Shown one piece after another: positions 11,101 through 19,589 of a DNA stretch of 24,854 bases (position 1 is its first letter; each line of letters opens with the position of its first letter). The DNA is from Mnemiopsis leidyi (taxonomy: Eukaryota; Ctenophora; Tentaculata; Lobata; Bolinopsidae): contig JH154875.1 in assembly GCA_000226015.1 (NCBI GenBank), forward strand, positions 22,803 through 47,656, given 5' to 3'. Under the pieces are notes generated by a model that was not told where the DNA came from, made no database searches, and saw only the letters and a list, made by a program, of their open reading frames with translations. The position numbers were made by a program, and so were the translations under genes.

Positions 11101-13410
11101 ATTGCGGATGAAGCTTGTGCTATCTTAGAGGGTACGAACACTTCATTTTACTTCAGTCAAATTGGACTTGTAGTTCTATACCAAATTGCATTTGTACTTG
11201 AAGTGGAGGTGGCTGGATCAAATATCATGTCAGTTATGGTGCAAAGTACTTTTAAATTCTTATTCCGATAGCATTAGCAATAGCAGCTTAAAGTTATTCC
11301 CGCCCTAAGCTGCACTGATCACGCAACGATTAGCATTACTCATTACGTCACATTTATGATCGCCCCCTACAGCTGCACCCTTCACGGCGTGTCACAGCGT
11401 GGTTGACCCAGTAACCGCTATACACAACTGTAAGTTCGACACATGTGCGTGTTTCGACTCGTCCTGTGCTTGCACCCCCATACAGAACTATGCTAAACAG
11501 TGTCAGGAGAAGGGAGTGTTCGGCTTAGAGGAGTGGAGGAAAAGCGTCGATCACTGTCGTAAGTTGTACTTCAGACTTTCATATAAATGTAACTTGATTG
11601 CTGATCCATTTAGCCTAGCTGTCCTAAATCCTTGGCCTTGTGGCCTTGTCACTCCAACCATGTTCGACCATCAGCCATCTCTTATCAACATCCCATTTCA
11701 GCTCTCCTATGTGAGGCGGGACTGACATACGATCCATGCGGGAGTTACTGTCCACCTACCTGTGGGGACAAGACCCCGGACTGTGGGAAGATGGCCGGAA
11801 AGTGTAATGAGGGCTGCTTCTGTCCCAAGGATACCTTCCTCCAGGACGGCAAGTGTGTCCTAGCTGACGAGTGTCAGTGTATGTTCAACGGAGAGGTTAA
11901 AGCGGTGAGTAGTGCTAAAGTGCTGCTACTATAGTACTACTAGTACTACTAGTACTAGTACTACTACTAGTGTGATATGGTGAATGTAGGCATCTGTACT
12001 GTAGGCATCTGTAGGCATCTCCAGTAAATTGGACTTTGAACTTGAAGTTTGGCTTTACAAATGTTATACTGGTTCAGTTCATCATCAATAATAACTATCA
12101 TGACCTTCAGTATCGTTTATTTCATTATAATGCTCATCCTCGTTCTGTTGTATACTTGAAAGACAACGAAAATATTTTATCGCAGTTTGGAGACGCCTGG
12201 AAGAATCTGGACACTTGTCAGAACTGTGAATGTCTTGAAAAAGGAGAGGTCTTCTGCGTCAGTGTCATCTGTGACAAGTGTTCTAAAAAGGTACGTCTAA
12301 CTGAAACTTTTTGACGTGTGACATAAATTCCTTTAGTTGCTGAGCACCATTTACTCTAATTATAATACCCATCCTACATGTAACATACCTGTTTTCTGAG
12401 TTGGTGACTTATACAATCGGCAAGATGCAGCCTCAACGACTAGTGAGTTTGAGTAACAATGTATGCGTACAGGAACAGATAGTATATGATGAAGGAGCAT
12501 GCTGTCCGAGATGCGTGGAGGACTGGGTGTCAGCCGACCCAGCAGAGCACACGGATGTTCCCCTCTCTTCCGATCTGACTATCAGTTGTAGCAGCCTGGT
12601 GCCCGCTAATACCGTAGACTGGTTCTTCTCAAATGATGACGGAGCAACCTGGACGGAAATAGATAGGAATGTCAACAGGATGACTTACACTATTAAAACA
12701 ATCTCTGCAGAAAATGATGGTAAAATGAACCGTTGTACCCCTAACATAGAAACTGGGAATTCTCTCTTTTCCCTGATGATAAATTATATTTGTTAATGTT
12801 AAACTTGACCTGGCTCATGAATGCACGTGAGTGAGATGATGAGTATTGAATCATGGTTTACAGGATTATACAAGTGTGAAGCTAGAAAGAACCGCCGGAC
12901 AGATGATGCGATAATCTCGGTAAAGACGGCTGAAAAAGCGGCAACTTGTCCGGTGCCAACTCTAAAAAACGGCGTGACCACCCCACCTCGGGGAGAACTG
13001 GAGGTTGGGGATTCCGTCCAGTTCAAGTGTAAGAAGGGCTACAAGATTACAGGTAGGAACAGTAGTCTTAGTTTTACTATTACTCACTTATTATAGCTAT
13101 AAATAAAAGTTTAACAGACCCAGACGTGCTAACGTGATGATTGTGTACTATTTTCTATTTAGAGATTAGTAAACTAAAAATGAACATGACCTATAGTTAA
13201 TGTTATACACCTTTGACAATGCATTTTTCTGATTTCTAATTTGAATTCTTTGCTACTGAAGCGAAAGTGCTTTACAAGTTTACTTTGATAGTGATACTGT
13301 AATTAACGGCTGGTTAAATCACAGTAACGAAGAAAGGAGTTTGCAAACCGGACGGATCTATTAATGCTCTGGGAGTATGTGTGCCAGTGACAAAGAAAAA
13401 GAAAGGTTAA
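2029..13410 (+). CDS. Secreted multidomain LamG/VWC/VWD-C8-TIL/Ig/CCP protein, 27 exons, 1482 aa (gene 1)
   Basis: Exons: 2029-2116, 2507-2668, 2820-2961, 3397-3530, 3776-3907, 4094-4217, 4387-4481, 4637-4793, 4898-5123, 6163-6453, 6889-6994, 7099-7245, 7572-7903, 8052-8147, 8299-8469, 8600-8728, 8847-8975, 9125-9370, 9559-9655, 9813-9940, 10831-11131, 11373-11558, 11702-11904, 12186-12290, 12473-12719, 12864-13052, 13325-13410. They total 4449 nt, in phase throughout, ending TAA. Residues 1-25 are a signal peptide (hydrophobic core, cut near VVSA/DQ), so the protein is secreted. No membrane segment or GPI-like tail is seen; the C-terminus is a short Lys tail. Modules are listed separately. 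The VWD-C8-TIL units resemble those of gel-forming mucins, zonadhesin, otogelin and VWF, but this order with LamG, Ig and CCP matches no protein I know. An adhesive, mucus or matrix role is inferred. The least certain junction is the start of exon 25: 12473 was chosen because it keeps VWC spacing. All introns are GT-AG except the GC-AG intron after exon 6. Introns over 300 bp without special content are 2117-2506, 2962-3396, 6454-6888 and 7246-7571. Confidence 0.92.
2274..2304 (-). repeat. Copy of the dispersed CpG-rich repeat in intron 1 of gene 1
   Basis: It matches the 601-630 copy with two base changes near its left end and then GTCGGGTATCACCGCGACAA identically. The surrounding intron (2117-2506) is otherwise AT-rich and featureless. 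Confidence 0.75.
2507..3907 (+). other. Gene 1 exons 2-5: LamG/concanavalin-A-like domain (residues ~30-219)
   Basis: The four exons give about 190 residues of beta-strand-like sequence. It contains the jelly-roll signature of LamG-type folds: a YAVSGTLKM strand, YLGLAFNMMDSKNYDIAYVR, FNIAIKIEKGKGSLYVNG, and a closing INDLKLC. Six Cys are spread through it, with the first (YSCF) and last (LKLC) flanking the domain. The assignment rests on pattern only. A laminin-G, pentraxin-like or carbohydrate-hydrolase-like jelly roll cannot be told apart by eye. In this place it would be the N-terminal binding module of the secreted protein. Confidence 0.6.
4094..4481 (+). other. Gene 1 exons 6-7: VWC domain 1 (residues ~222-292)
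   Basis: Ten Cys follow the VWC order: C (IKCV), the C-x-x-C-x-C group (KCEACVC), CxC (RCGC), VVCGGG, then the C-C-x-x-C ending (DCCARC). The domain is split by a phase-2 GC-AG intron at 4218-4386, and frame continuity through the Cys pattern confirms that junction. VWC domains are protein-binding modules in matrix and BMP-regulating proteins. Confidence 0.8.
5172..5203. repeat. Short 8-bp tandem repeat in intron 9 of gene 1
   Basis: Four copies of AGCATCTC/AGTATCTC, just upstream of the MITE. Confidence 0.8.
5283..6061. mobile_element. Tc1/mariner-type MITE in intron 9 of gene 1
   Basis: Terminal inverted repeats of 28 identical bases (5283-5310 and 6034-6061) start CAGTCGTTGTTC and extend through a further GCGC after a one-base gap. 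They are flanked by TA on both sides (5281-5282, 6062-6063), the target duplication of IS630-Tc1-mariner elements. The 779-bp interior is AT-rich with no open frame of use, so it is non-autonomous. It sits 98 bp upstream of the exon 10 acceptor and does not disturb the splice sites. Confidence 0.88.
7572..8975 (+). other. Gene 1 exons 13-17: VWC domain 2 and two Ig-like domains (residues ~603-873)
   Basis: Exon 13 holds a VWC (FLDNGQSYNDTINCQTC, CxC, then SCCPFC) and runs straight into an Ig-like domain. Ig1 has LQC, then ITWMHM at the Trp position, a DMLTLTIN strand, and ADITDANEYKMEI at the usual DxxxY place. Ig2 starts near PVVVKEGECATLSV, has FKWDSG and SIKICDAADTDEGPYRVCV. All introns between exons 13 and 18 are phase 0, unlike the phase-1 introns around TIL. 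Ig is called from the Cys-Trp-Leu-DxGxYxC pattern only; other beta sandwiches are possible, especially for Ig1, where the second Cys is displaced. Confidence 0.7.
8847..9370 (+). other. Gene 1 exons 17-18: VWC-like Cys-rich linker before VWD2 (residues ~874-950)
   Basis: The segment begins with VCDDGETERMEGDVWKEGE and continues CTCTPVGETECKCVEQEVEC, followed by more spaced Cys before LPGNCAVEGDPH. Spacing resembles the front half of a VWC-type domain, but the closing CC-x-x-C is missing, so it is called VWC-like. It is markedly acidic (many Glu). It may be a degenerate VWC or a linker unique to this protein. Confidence 0.5.
9125..11904 (+). other. Gene 1 exons 18-23: second VWD-C8-TIL unit (residues ~945-1265)
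   Basis: VWD2 starts GDPHYTTFDGLRHDFQG, almost a copy of the VWD1 opening. It continues through two small exons (9559-9655, 9813-9940) and, after the minisatellite intron, exon 21 with FQDTSGLCGSWDEDPEND. Here the CGLC motif is SGLC, lacking the first Cys. C8 has CHSVVDP, CKFDTCAC, and YAKQCQEKG. TIL2 has YDPCGSYCPPTCGDKTPDC, EGCFCPKDTFL and CVLADECQC. An intron in phase 1 sits at the C8-TIL border in both units, which supports an internal duplication. Confidence 0.88.
10076..10620. repeat. 41-bp minisatellite, about 13 units, in intron 20 of gene 1
   Basis: Thirteen units of about 41 bp lie in tandem. Each contains two inverted repeats: ATTACAATTG-ACCTC-CAATTGTAAT, and CTACAT-AGA-ATGTAG. 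In roughly half the units the second palindrome is broken by GAAAATAG in place of GAATGTAG. The array sits between exons 20 and 21, inside the coding of VWD2, and is removed by splicing. Confidence 0.95.
11925..12020. repeat. TAC/TAG microsatellite and GTAGGCATCT repeat in intron 23 of gene 1
   Basis: Bases 11925-11970 are an irregular run of TACTAC and TAGTAC triplets. It is followed by three copies of GTAGGCATCT (11986-11995, 12001-12010, 12011-12020). Both lie wholly in the intron 11905-12185. Confidence 0.85.
12186..13410 (+). other. Gene 1 exons 24-27: VWC domain 3, third Ig-like domain and C-terminal CCP/sushi domain
   Basis: VWC3 has TCQNCECLEKGEVFC and, after the junction, EGACCPRC. 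Ig3 begins DWVSADPAEHTDVPL, has TISC, VDWFFSNDD at the Trp position, and a textbook AENDGLYKCEA. The CCP domain has four Cys: TCPVPTLKNGV, VQFKCKKGYKIT, GVCKPDG and GVCVP. The usual Trp before the last Cys is absent. The order VWC then Ig repeats what follows the first VWD-C8-TIL unit (both read CxxC then DWV). The reading ends in a Lys-rich tail and TAA at 13408-13410. Confidence 0.82.
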
Positions 13411-14340
13411 AACAAATCGCGATATCTATACTTGGAGCGGGCTGTATTTGAAAGAAAAAGGAAATTTGCTGTTTACATAAATGCAGTCTAATACATCTTT
13501 GTTTTTAAGTAAAGGGATTATTCAGAACACGTTTCACCTTTAGTAATGATAGAATTTTTTGAACATAGAACATATTCTATCCTTTGACCTTTTGTTCTCG
13601 GAGATGTCAGCCTAGGAAGATTTTAAACCGACTTTTGACTTTCATTGTTTTAATTTTTGGTTATAATCACAATGATTGTTTGCATTCAACTACTAGCCTA
13701 TTATTTCTACAAGCTCTGAATGGTGAATACCTCTGCCGAATGAACAAGTGATATAAAAAGAGTTGAAATTTGAAAATCAACAAAAAGTTCGTCAAATTGT
13801 ACGTCATAACGTTCAGTACAATCATGAAAGTCTTAATGCACAAATTGAACGGAAAACACTGTGAGTGTGTGCAACTGTGAAAACATTAAGTTTACATTCA
13901 GTAAAGCATGCAAAAGGGAGAAATAACAGTTATATCAAGAGGACATCACATTCAGATATGGCTGATTCATATTTCAAATAGATATAGTTTTATAACAATA
14001 TCTGTACAAGGTTGTATAAATTAAGAGATCTTCGAGTTTTGTAATTGCCTGATCTTGATAGTTCCCTCTATTTAGAAGTAAAATATAATACTGAACTTGA
14101 GTACATCAACATATAAATTGATATAAGAAATTGAAACTCAGGAATTTAAGTTTATTTTTGCCTTTTGCGAGGAAAACTAAAAATGAAGAGGATTTAAGAA
14201 TTCAGTTTCAATGATCTTTTCTACAAGGCAAAAGTTTCTAACCTCTTTTGTGGGCGATTAAAAACAAATATAGATCATCGACTAAGACACAATCTTTCAA
14301 TTTATCTTTCACTTTTAGATCAGTATCCTTTCTTCTGATT
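13411..14340. other. Intergenic region between convergent genes 1 and 2
   Basis: It is AT-rich with no coding signal and should contain both 3' untranslated regions. On the minus strand AATAAA lies at 14156-14151, about 190 bp after the gene 2 stop. No canonical AATAAA was found close downstream of the gene 1 stop. Confidence 0.6.
14151..14156 (-). terminator. Possible polyadenylation signal of gene 2
   Basis: AATAAA on the minus strand, about 185-190 bp downstream of the TGA at 14341, is the first canonical hexamer found in that direction. Use is inferred. Confidence 0.45.
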
Positions 14341-16697
14341 TCAATGTCTATCTGAATGATAAGAATATCCGCGTGAGAAAGGCAGCACTTCCGGTCGTTG
14401 ACTGGCCCTGTTACCACTCCCTGAGCTTGTGTTGCTTCTCGATAAGATCTTGTTGATGAATCCAGGATCCGAGATGAGTCTGCCGATAAACTTCTTATTG
14501 TAAAGCTTCTCCTCACTTTCGAGCCCTCGGACTATTTTGTCCACCACTCGCTTGTGTTGCTCTATCGCATCTTTTGACTTCTGACTACCCCCCGTTTGAA
14601 ATCGGCTGCTTCTCCGCATTGAGATTATCAGTCTGAAATGATAGGTTAAGTAGGATATAATTGTAAAGATATGAAAGTGTTTACTGTTAGGTGAAATGCA
14701 CCTTCTGTAGCAACATAAGTGGTAGGCCTCAAACTGAGAGAAATATCAACTTTATTGTTGGGATTACTGTAACTAGGTAGCTAGATGCTTGATAAACATT
14801 ATAGGGCTCATTTATCAAGAAAATAAGAAAAAGAATGTCCATAAAATTTTCCCTGTCAAAGTTTAAACATTTCAATTGTTTCGTGACAGTCAGACAGCTT
14901 TGGATATTGTTCTAACCTCATCAAGTCTATGTACCGGACCAACTTAAGAGTTCCAGTATGTAGTTTAGTGCATCCCTTCTCCTTCAGTTTATGAACAAGA
15001 TGGTAGTCTGCTACCTTCATGTCATGAATCTTTAGGAACTCCATTCTGAGTCGGACTGAGGAACGAGCTCTATCCGGAAATACAATTTCGAATACCTAAA
15101 AGTGTACGATGTGACATGAACTGTTTGGATCCCCGGAATTAGTTCGAATTTGCTACTGCTACTGCTATAGCAACTACGCTGAAGGTAAATATTACCATTC
15201 AATGTTGTCCTATTTCATGATTCAAGGATGACGTAAAATAATGAAAGCTATTAATAAATCTAACTAAACATCACTAGAATTTTAACATAAGAAATGTTTG
15301 ATGTTTGTTTTAAAATTTCTTGCTAAACGACTAACATTGGTAGAATAGAATTACATAAAACTTACCTGGTGCATAAGGAAATACCACACGTTGCTACTTC
15401 CCAATCTTAGGCACATTAGTGATTTGTCAATTAATCGTCCCTGAAATCAACTTTTAACTTCAACATAGAAATTGGTAACAGCTGGGTAATCTGTTTTTAT
15501 AAAATCGGTTTAACTGTGGCTTTCCAAGCGACTGCATTACGTCAAGATCGATCAAAATTCTTACTTATTAGTATTGCTCAAGTAACTGGGTGGTGGGAGG
15601 GTTAAAGGAGCAAAAATAAATTTGCGATTGATAGTTCAGTAGTATTATTCAGTACCACTATTACTAAGAAATGTTTACTAAGAAAAAAATTGTGATAAAG
15701 ACCTTGTTTATAGAGTAAATTGAAAAATCTGACATATCATATATTATATCTTCAAATACCTTGATGCCTACTCTGAGGCGAATCACAAAGTAGTCCCAGT
15801 CACCAACAAGTTGTTTGTATTCATTCATGATCAGAGATTCAGCGGCAGCCGCGTTTTCAGGATTCACTTTGCTAGCAACCCCATGAACCTGTTAGAAAAT
15901 AAGTTTAAAGTCAACCGGATGAAAAATGTTTACTGACATTGCATTACATACGCACCTTTCTTGCCAATAACAATTTGGTTTTATCGATTAAGTTATCATA
16001 AAAAGTGACAATCTACTTTAAAATCGAGGAGGTGGATTTAGCAATTACACTTACATGTTTGAAGGGGTCTGAAGTAGCAGGATATGGGCTCAGATTCAAC
16101 TGACGGGATGGAGTTGAGACTGCGGCATCGCTGAAAATAGAATTAAGGCTCTAAGGCTGAGGTTAAAACGAATGTGACCTCTAAAATTTAAAATATTGGG
16201 TTTTGAATTTTAATTTAAGATATGTGTGATTGTGTAATGAGTAATTGAGTAAATATCTTTTCATTTGAACTGCTGATTACAACTATAAATTAAATAACTA
16301 GACCTATGCATTTCTATCTGTAAACAATGTCAATATTTTGGTTTGAAACGCCAACAAATCATTTTCAGTACCTCAGAAATTTTTCTTTATTGATTTCATC
16401 GAAATTATCGTCGAATTCATCAAAATGGAAACTAGTTATAGAATTGGGAGTTTTGCTCGGTGAAAGTTGTGGAAGTGGTGGTGAGCTCCAAAGATGATAA
16501 TCTAAGGGAACATGAGTTGATATGTGAGCATTTATCCAGGGCATGCTGAGTGGAGTGACTGGATTTGAGTTGGCTGTCAAAGTGAGAGTTGCTCCTATTA
16601 CTGCGCTTACATCTGATTGATCTGGTGATGGTGCAGAGGCTCCAGTCGACGAAGGCATTTTTGGTAGCATTTCTCCAACTCGAGTACTCATTACCAT
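14341..16697 (-). CDS. Unrecognised intracellular protein, 6 exons, 358 aa (gene 2; paralogue of gene 3)
   Basis: Exons in transcript order: 16697-16372, 16130-16055, 15888-15760, 15440-15366, 15095-14917, 14632-14341. They total 1077 nt, ending TGA. ATG at 16697 is the outermost Met; Met 3 is an alternative. Residues 1-108 are Ser/Pro/Thr-rich and probably disordered, ending acidic (FDEFDDNFDEINKEKFLR). Residues ~135-262 are mixed helix/strand and probably folded, with VFPDRARSSVRLRMEF and LKLVRYIDLMR. The C-terminal ~95 residues are basic and Ser-rich. There is no signal peptide, membrane segment or zinc motif, so a nuclear or cytosolic protein is likely. I do not recognise the family. Exon boundaries, phases and the RARSSV core match gene 3. 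Reading through the GT at 14916 would give an alternative end of about 20 residues, stopping at a TGA near 14857. It is tail-to-tail with gene 1. Confidence 0.84.
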
Positions 16698-18246
16698 TTA
16701 AAAATCACCACATGTCTAGAAGTACGATAAGTTAGTCTCGAGTCTGAGTAAAATAGAACCTTGAGGGCTTTAGGTTTGTACTATTTCGCTATGAACAAAT
16801 TCAGTTCAAAGGGTTTTGAATATTGGCAGTATTGCACTAGTAAAATTTCTATTCAAACTGGAATATCAAGTCAAAAGACACCTTTTTTGCATTTAGTACT
16901 TCAGCAATGTATAACGAGGATGTTACCTTGTTGTTCCATGGCCCGATTTTGAAAGACAAGTCACTAAATTACACGGTTGTGTTTAGTGCATTATGCAGAT
17001 AGTATATTGTCGCGGTGATACCCGACTCACGCAGCTAAAGCCGTTTCGTTAGAACGGTAGACGGATATAATCTCGTCAAATAGTTCATTGATGAGAGCAA
17101 ATTTTAATCATGATAAATATAAATCTGAAGCTGAATCATTAACTTAATCAAGTTTAAACTTTAATAATAATAATATTCTCCTGTCACAGGGTACAACAGA
17201 AATTCCGAGAAAATCGTGATACCGGAATCCAAAATTAGACGCGACAAAAGACTGAGTACGTACAGACAGCCAAGAAGGCGCCACAACTTAAATGCTACGG
17301 TACTTAGCCATGTTGGACCCAGATCACACGCGCGCGTGCAAACGCCATGACGTCACACGAGCGATTCATCACGTGGGCTAGTGCGCGCGTTCTCATTCGT
17401 CTATTGTGACTGGAGTGTTCTCGAACAGTCGCAACAAACGAATGTGTCGCTGTGTAGTGTGTAACATTTACATTTGGTTGGACCTCGTAATTGATTGGCG
17501 GTCACCTCCCTTTGCTGCTATAGAACTTACTGCCTCCTAGTTTACAGTCAAACTCAAATCTCTTGCCTCTTGCATATCCTGCATGGTTCCGCGATTTGTA
17601 CATTTTATTTTGACTGTATTTTTAAGATCTTGTATCATCTATTCAGTCATCAGACCATCAGTGGCCTGTTTTCCCTTTTGAACCTTGTCTTGACGATATT
17701 TGAATTTAGCCTGTAGTAATTCGCAGATACAGAAGTTTCAAAAATCATGGAGCTTAATTAAAATTAGAACCTCGCACGTTTTGTTGGAAGCGATTCATAT
17801 CTGTTTAGATACTAAAAGCTATCGCATCGAGTAAAATGAAATGTTTCCCAAGATTTTATTTGCTTTCTGCACGTTTGGTACTGAGTGTTTAATAAATGAA
17901 AGAACAGCCTGCGCCTTTCTGGTATTGCTGTACACAGGTAGATCGATAGATAAGTCGAGAGGGAGGTTAAAATGTCATAATTGTCATAATCAGCCTTGCT
18001 AAAGTCTTAAGACTAAGACTAAGGCATTGTTTCTTAATACGTATATACGTCTCTATGGCACATGACATGGACCTCTCTTTCGTCCTGTCGCCACCTATCG
18101 ATCTACTAATATGCACACTTATGTTAACACTCTTAAGCGTGACGAAGAAGTATTTGATCGTGGAATATAACACTTTCTTGAACGATCTTATCAATAATCT
18201 CACTATAAATAATCTATAGATATTGCTGCCTTACGAGAGATCTTCT
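16698..18246. promoter_or_regulatory. Shared upstream region of divergent genes 2 and 3
   Basis: The genes start head-to-head about 1.5 kb apart. Between them is a locally CpG-rich stretch (about 17260-17460) with an ACGCGCGCGTGC run, a perfect CRE palindrome TGACGTCA (17348-17355) and an E-box CACGTG (17370-17375). A TATAAAT at 18204-18210, 37 bp before the gene 3 ATG, may be its core promoter. A repeat copy lies at 17007-17079. No convincing gene was seen here. Confidence 0.45.
17007..17079 (+). repeat. Longest ordered copy of the dispersed CpG-rich repeat
   Basis: The core (17007-17036) is followed directly by CCGTT-TCGTTAG-AACGG, a small hairpin, and then GACGGATATAATCTCGTCAA. The same blocks occur scattered and rearranged at 810-980 and 1071-1090, so this copy may show the original order. 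It lies between the two divergent paralogues. Confidence 0.75.
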
Positions 18247-19589
18247 ATGATGGAAGTCGAGGATTCGGATGTGATGAAAGCAGGGTTGCATGGAAAACTC
18301 CTTAGGTCCGTTATTTATGTTCCCTCTTCAATTCAGCAATGCAGTCGATAAAAATCATTTAAGTTCGGCAATTTAAACTTTCTTCAATAAGTTCAGCAAC
18401 TATTCCTTTTAGCGATTAGAATAGATTTTTCCCTTCAGTCTTAATCTATCTTATCTAATCATTTTCTCTCACTTCTCAGTGACGCGGCACTCTGTAAGAC
18501 ACCGATGACTCCAAAGTCCCTGCTGAAAAGCTGTTTGGCACTCTCAGTTTTTAGTGACACCTTCTATCCGGTATTGTCACAGTTACGAAAAACAATATTA
18601 CGGAAGATTCTATCGCTCCTTAACCTTCGTTAACCTTAACCTAATAGCCTTACATAGTAGCTCTATAAGGTTATGAAATGTGGGAGGGGCATTTGCATTG
18701 AAAATCAACTCAAAAAATGACGTAATCATGATTTTACATATCAGGACAAACCAAGGTATGAAGATCAGTCCATCAACCACGATTCGCCGAGCCCAAGCCC
18801 CGCTAAAAGACGGAAAATTTCTCCATTTTCTTTGTTCAGAGGCTCTCAGCCCGGTGCTGACGTTTTCCCAAATCTGGAGCATAGAGAATCCCCGACAGTG
18901 AGACGCATTTTATTCGGAGGAAAGTCGTTGTGTTTCATCTATTGGGAGGAGGGTCCCGAGCACTTTATCTACAATGAGGTACTGATTATAAAGTTGTTTT
19001 GTTATCTTATCTTGTAATAGCTTCTTGTAAATCATATGTTTGTGATATCGTGATAAATATGTTCACGATAAATCTCTTCAGGTGGTAAAGGTTTTCTTCC
19101 CCAGTCGAGCTAGATCTAGTGTAAACTTACGAAGAGTTCTGCTAGGGACAGCCCACACACAAGTACAGCGAACTGACTACGCACTAGCTAGGATTCTAAA
19201 GGACAGCGGGGTTGTCGACCGGAGATCTTGTTCCAACCTCAAACTCATCGCTTTGACAGATCTTCTTAGGTAAATAATACTTATTAAAAGCTTGATAAAC
19301 AGGTTTAAACTATCAATAAATGTCGCGAACAACCATAGCTGAATTAAACAAAAGGTTATGCAAATTAGATCCAAGATATCAAGTCGATTTCAAATCCGTT
19401 TCCCATTGAAGGCTGATAGCATCGTTCAAGCTCGCTCCGAGGATGAAGACCGGACATAAGCAGCAGAGTAGACTTCTTTTTCACATCGTTCAAGTGGACT
19501 CAGCTGTCAGGGAAGTTACAGAACGAGCTCTCGGACCGCTTGAGAAACTTCGCAAGATGGCAGAAACTACCACTAAAAACGAAGATTAA
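18247..19589 (+). CDS. Unrecognised intracellular protein, 5 exons, 249 aa (gene 3; paralogue of gene 2)
   Basis: Exons: 18247-18305, 18480-18570, 18745-18978, 19082-19269, 19412-19589. They total 750 nt, ending TAA. ATG 18247 is the first Met after an in-frame stop. The exon 1 donor (AG/GTCCGT) is weak, but the phase-2 junction to SDAA matches gene 2 exactly. Exon 3 is acidic then basic, with an NLS-like PAKRRK. Exon 4 has VFFPSRARSSVNLRRVL and ends LTDLLR. Exon 5 begins LIASFK, as gene 2 begins LIISMR. Compared with gene 2 the N-terminus is about 90 residues shorter, and one exon (3) stands where gene 2 has two. No known domain was recognised. Nuclear location is inferred from the basic cluster. 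An alternative last exon may exist at 20977-21100. A possible AATAAA lies at 20568-20573. Confidence 0.84.

Noticed and set aside
14857-14916. Read-through coding past the gene 2 exon 5 donor to an early TGA
   Set aside because: Splicing at 14917 to 14632 reproduces the paralogue's phase and the LMR-LIIS junction, so read-through is at best intron retention.
17190-17350. Exon-like 52-codon open stretch after a good acceptor (TCCTGTCACAG)
   Set aside because: No upstream exon in matching phase was found, and an open run of this length is expected by chance; it overlaps the CpG-rich regulatory patch.
17495-17716. Plus-strand 73-codon hydrophobic frame
   Set aside because: Starts only at TTG, has no splice partner, and its Leu/Phe richness reflects T-rich DNA.
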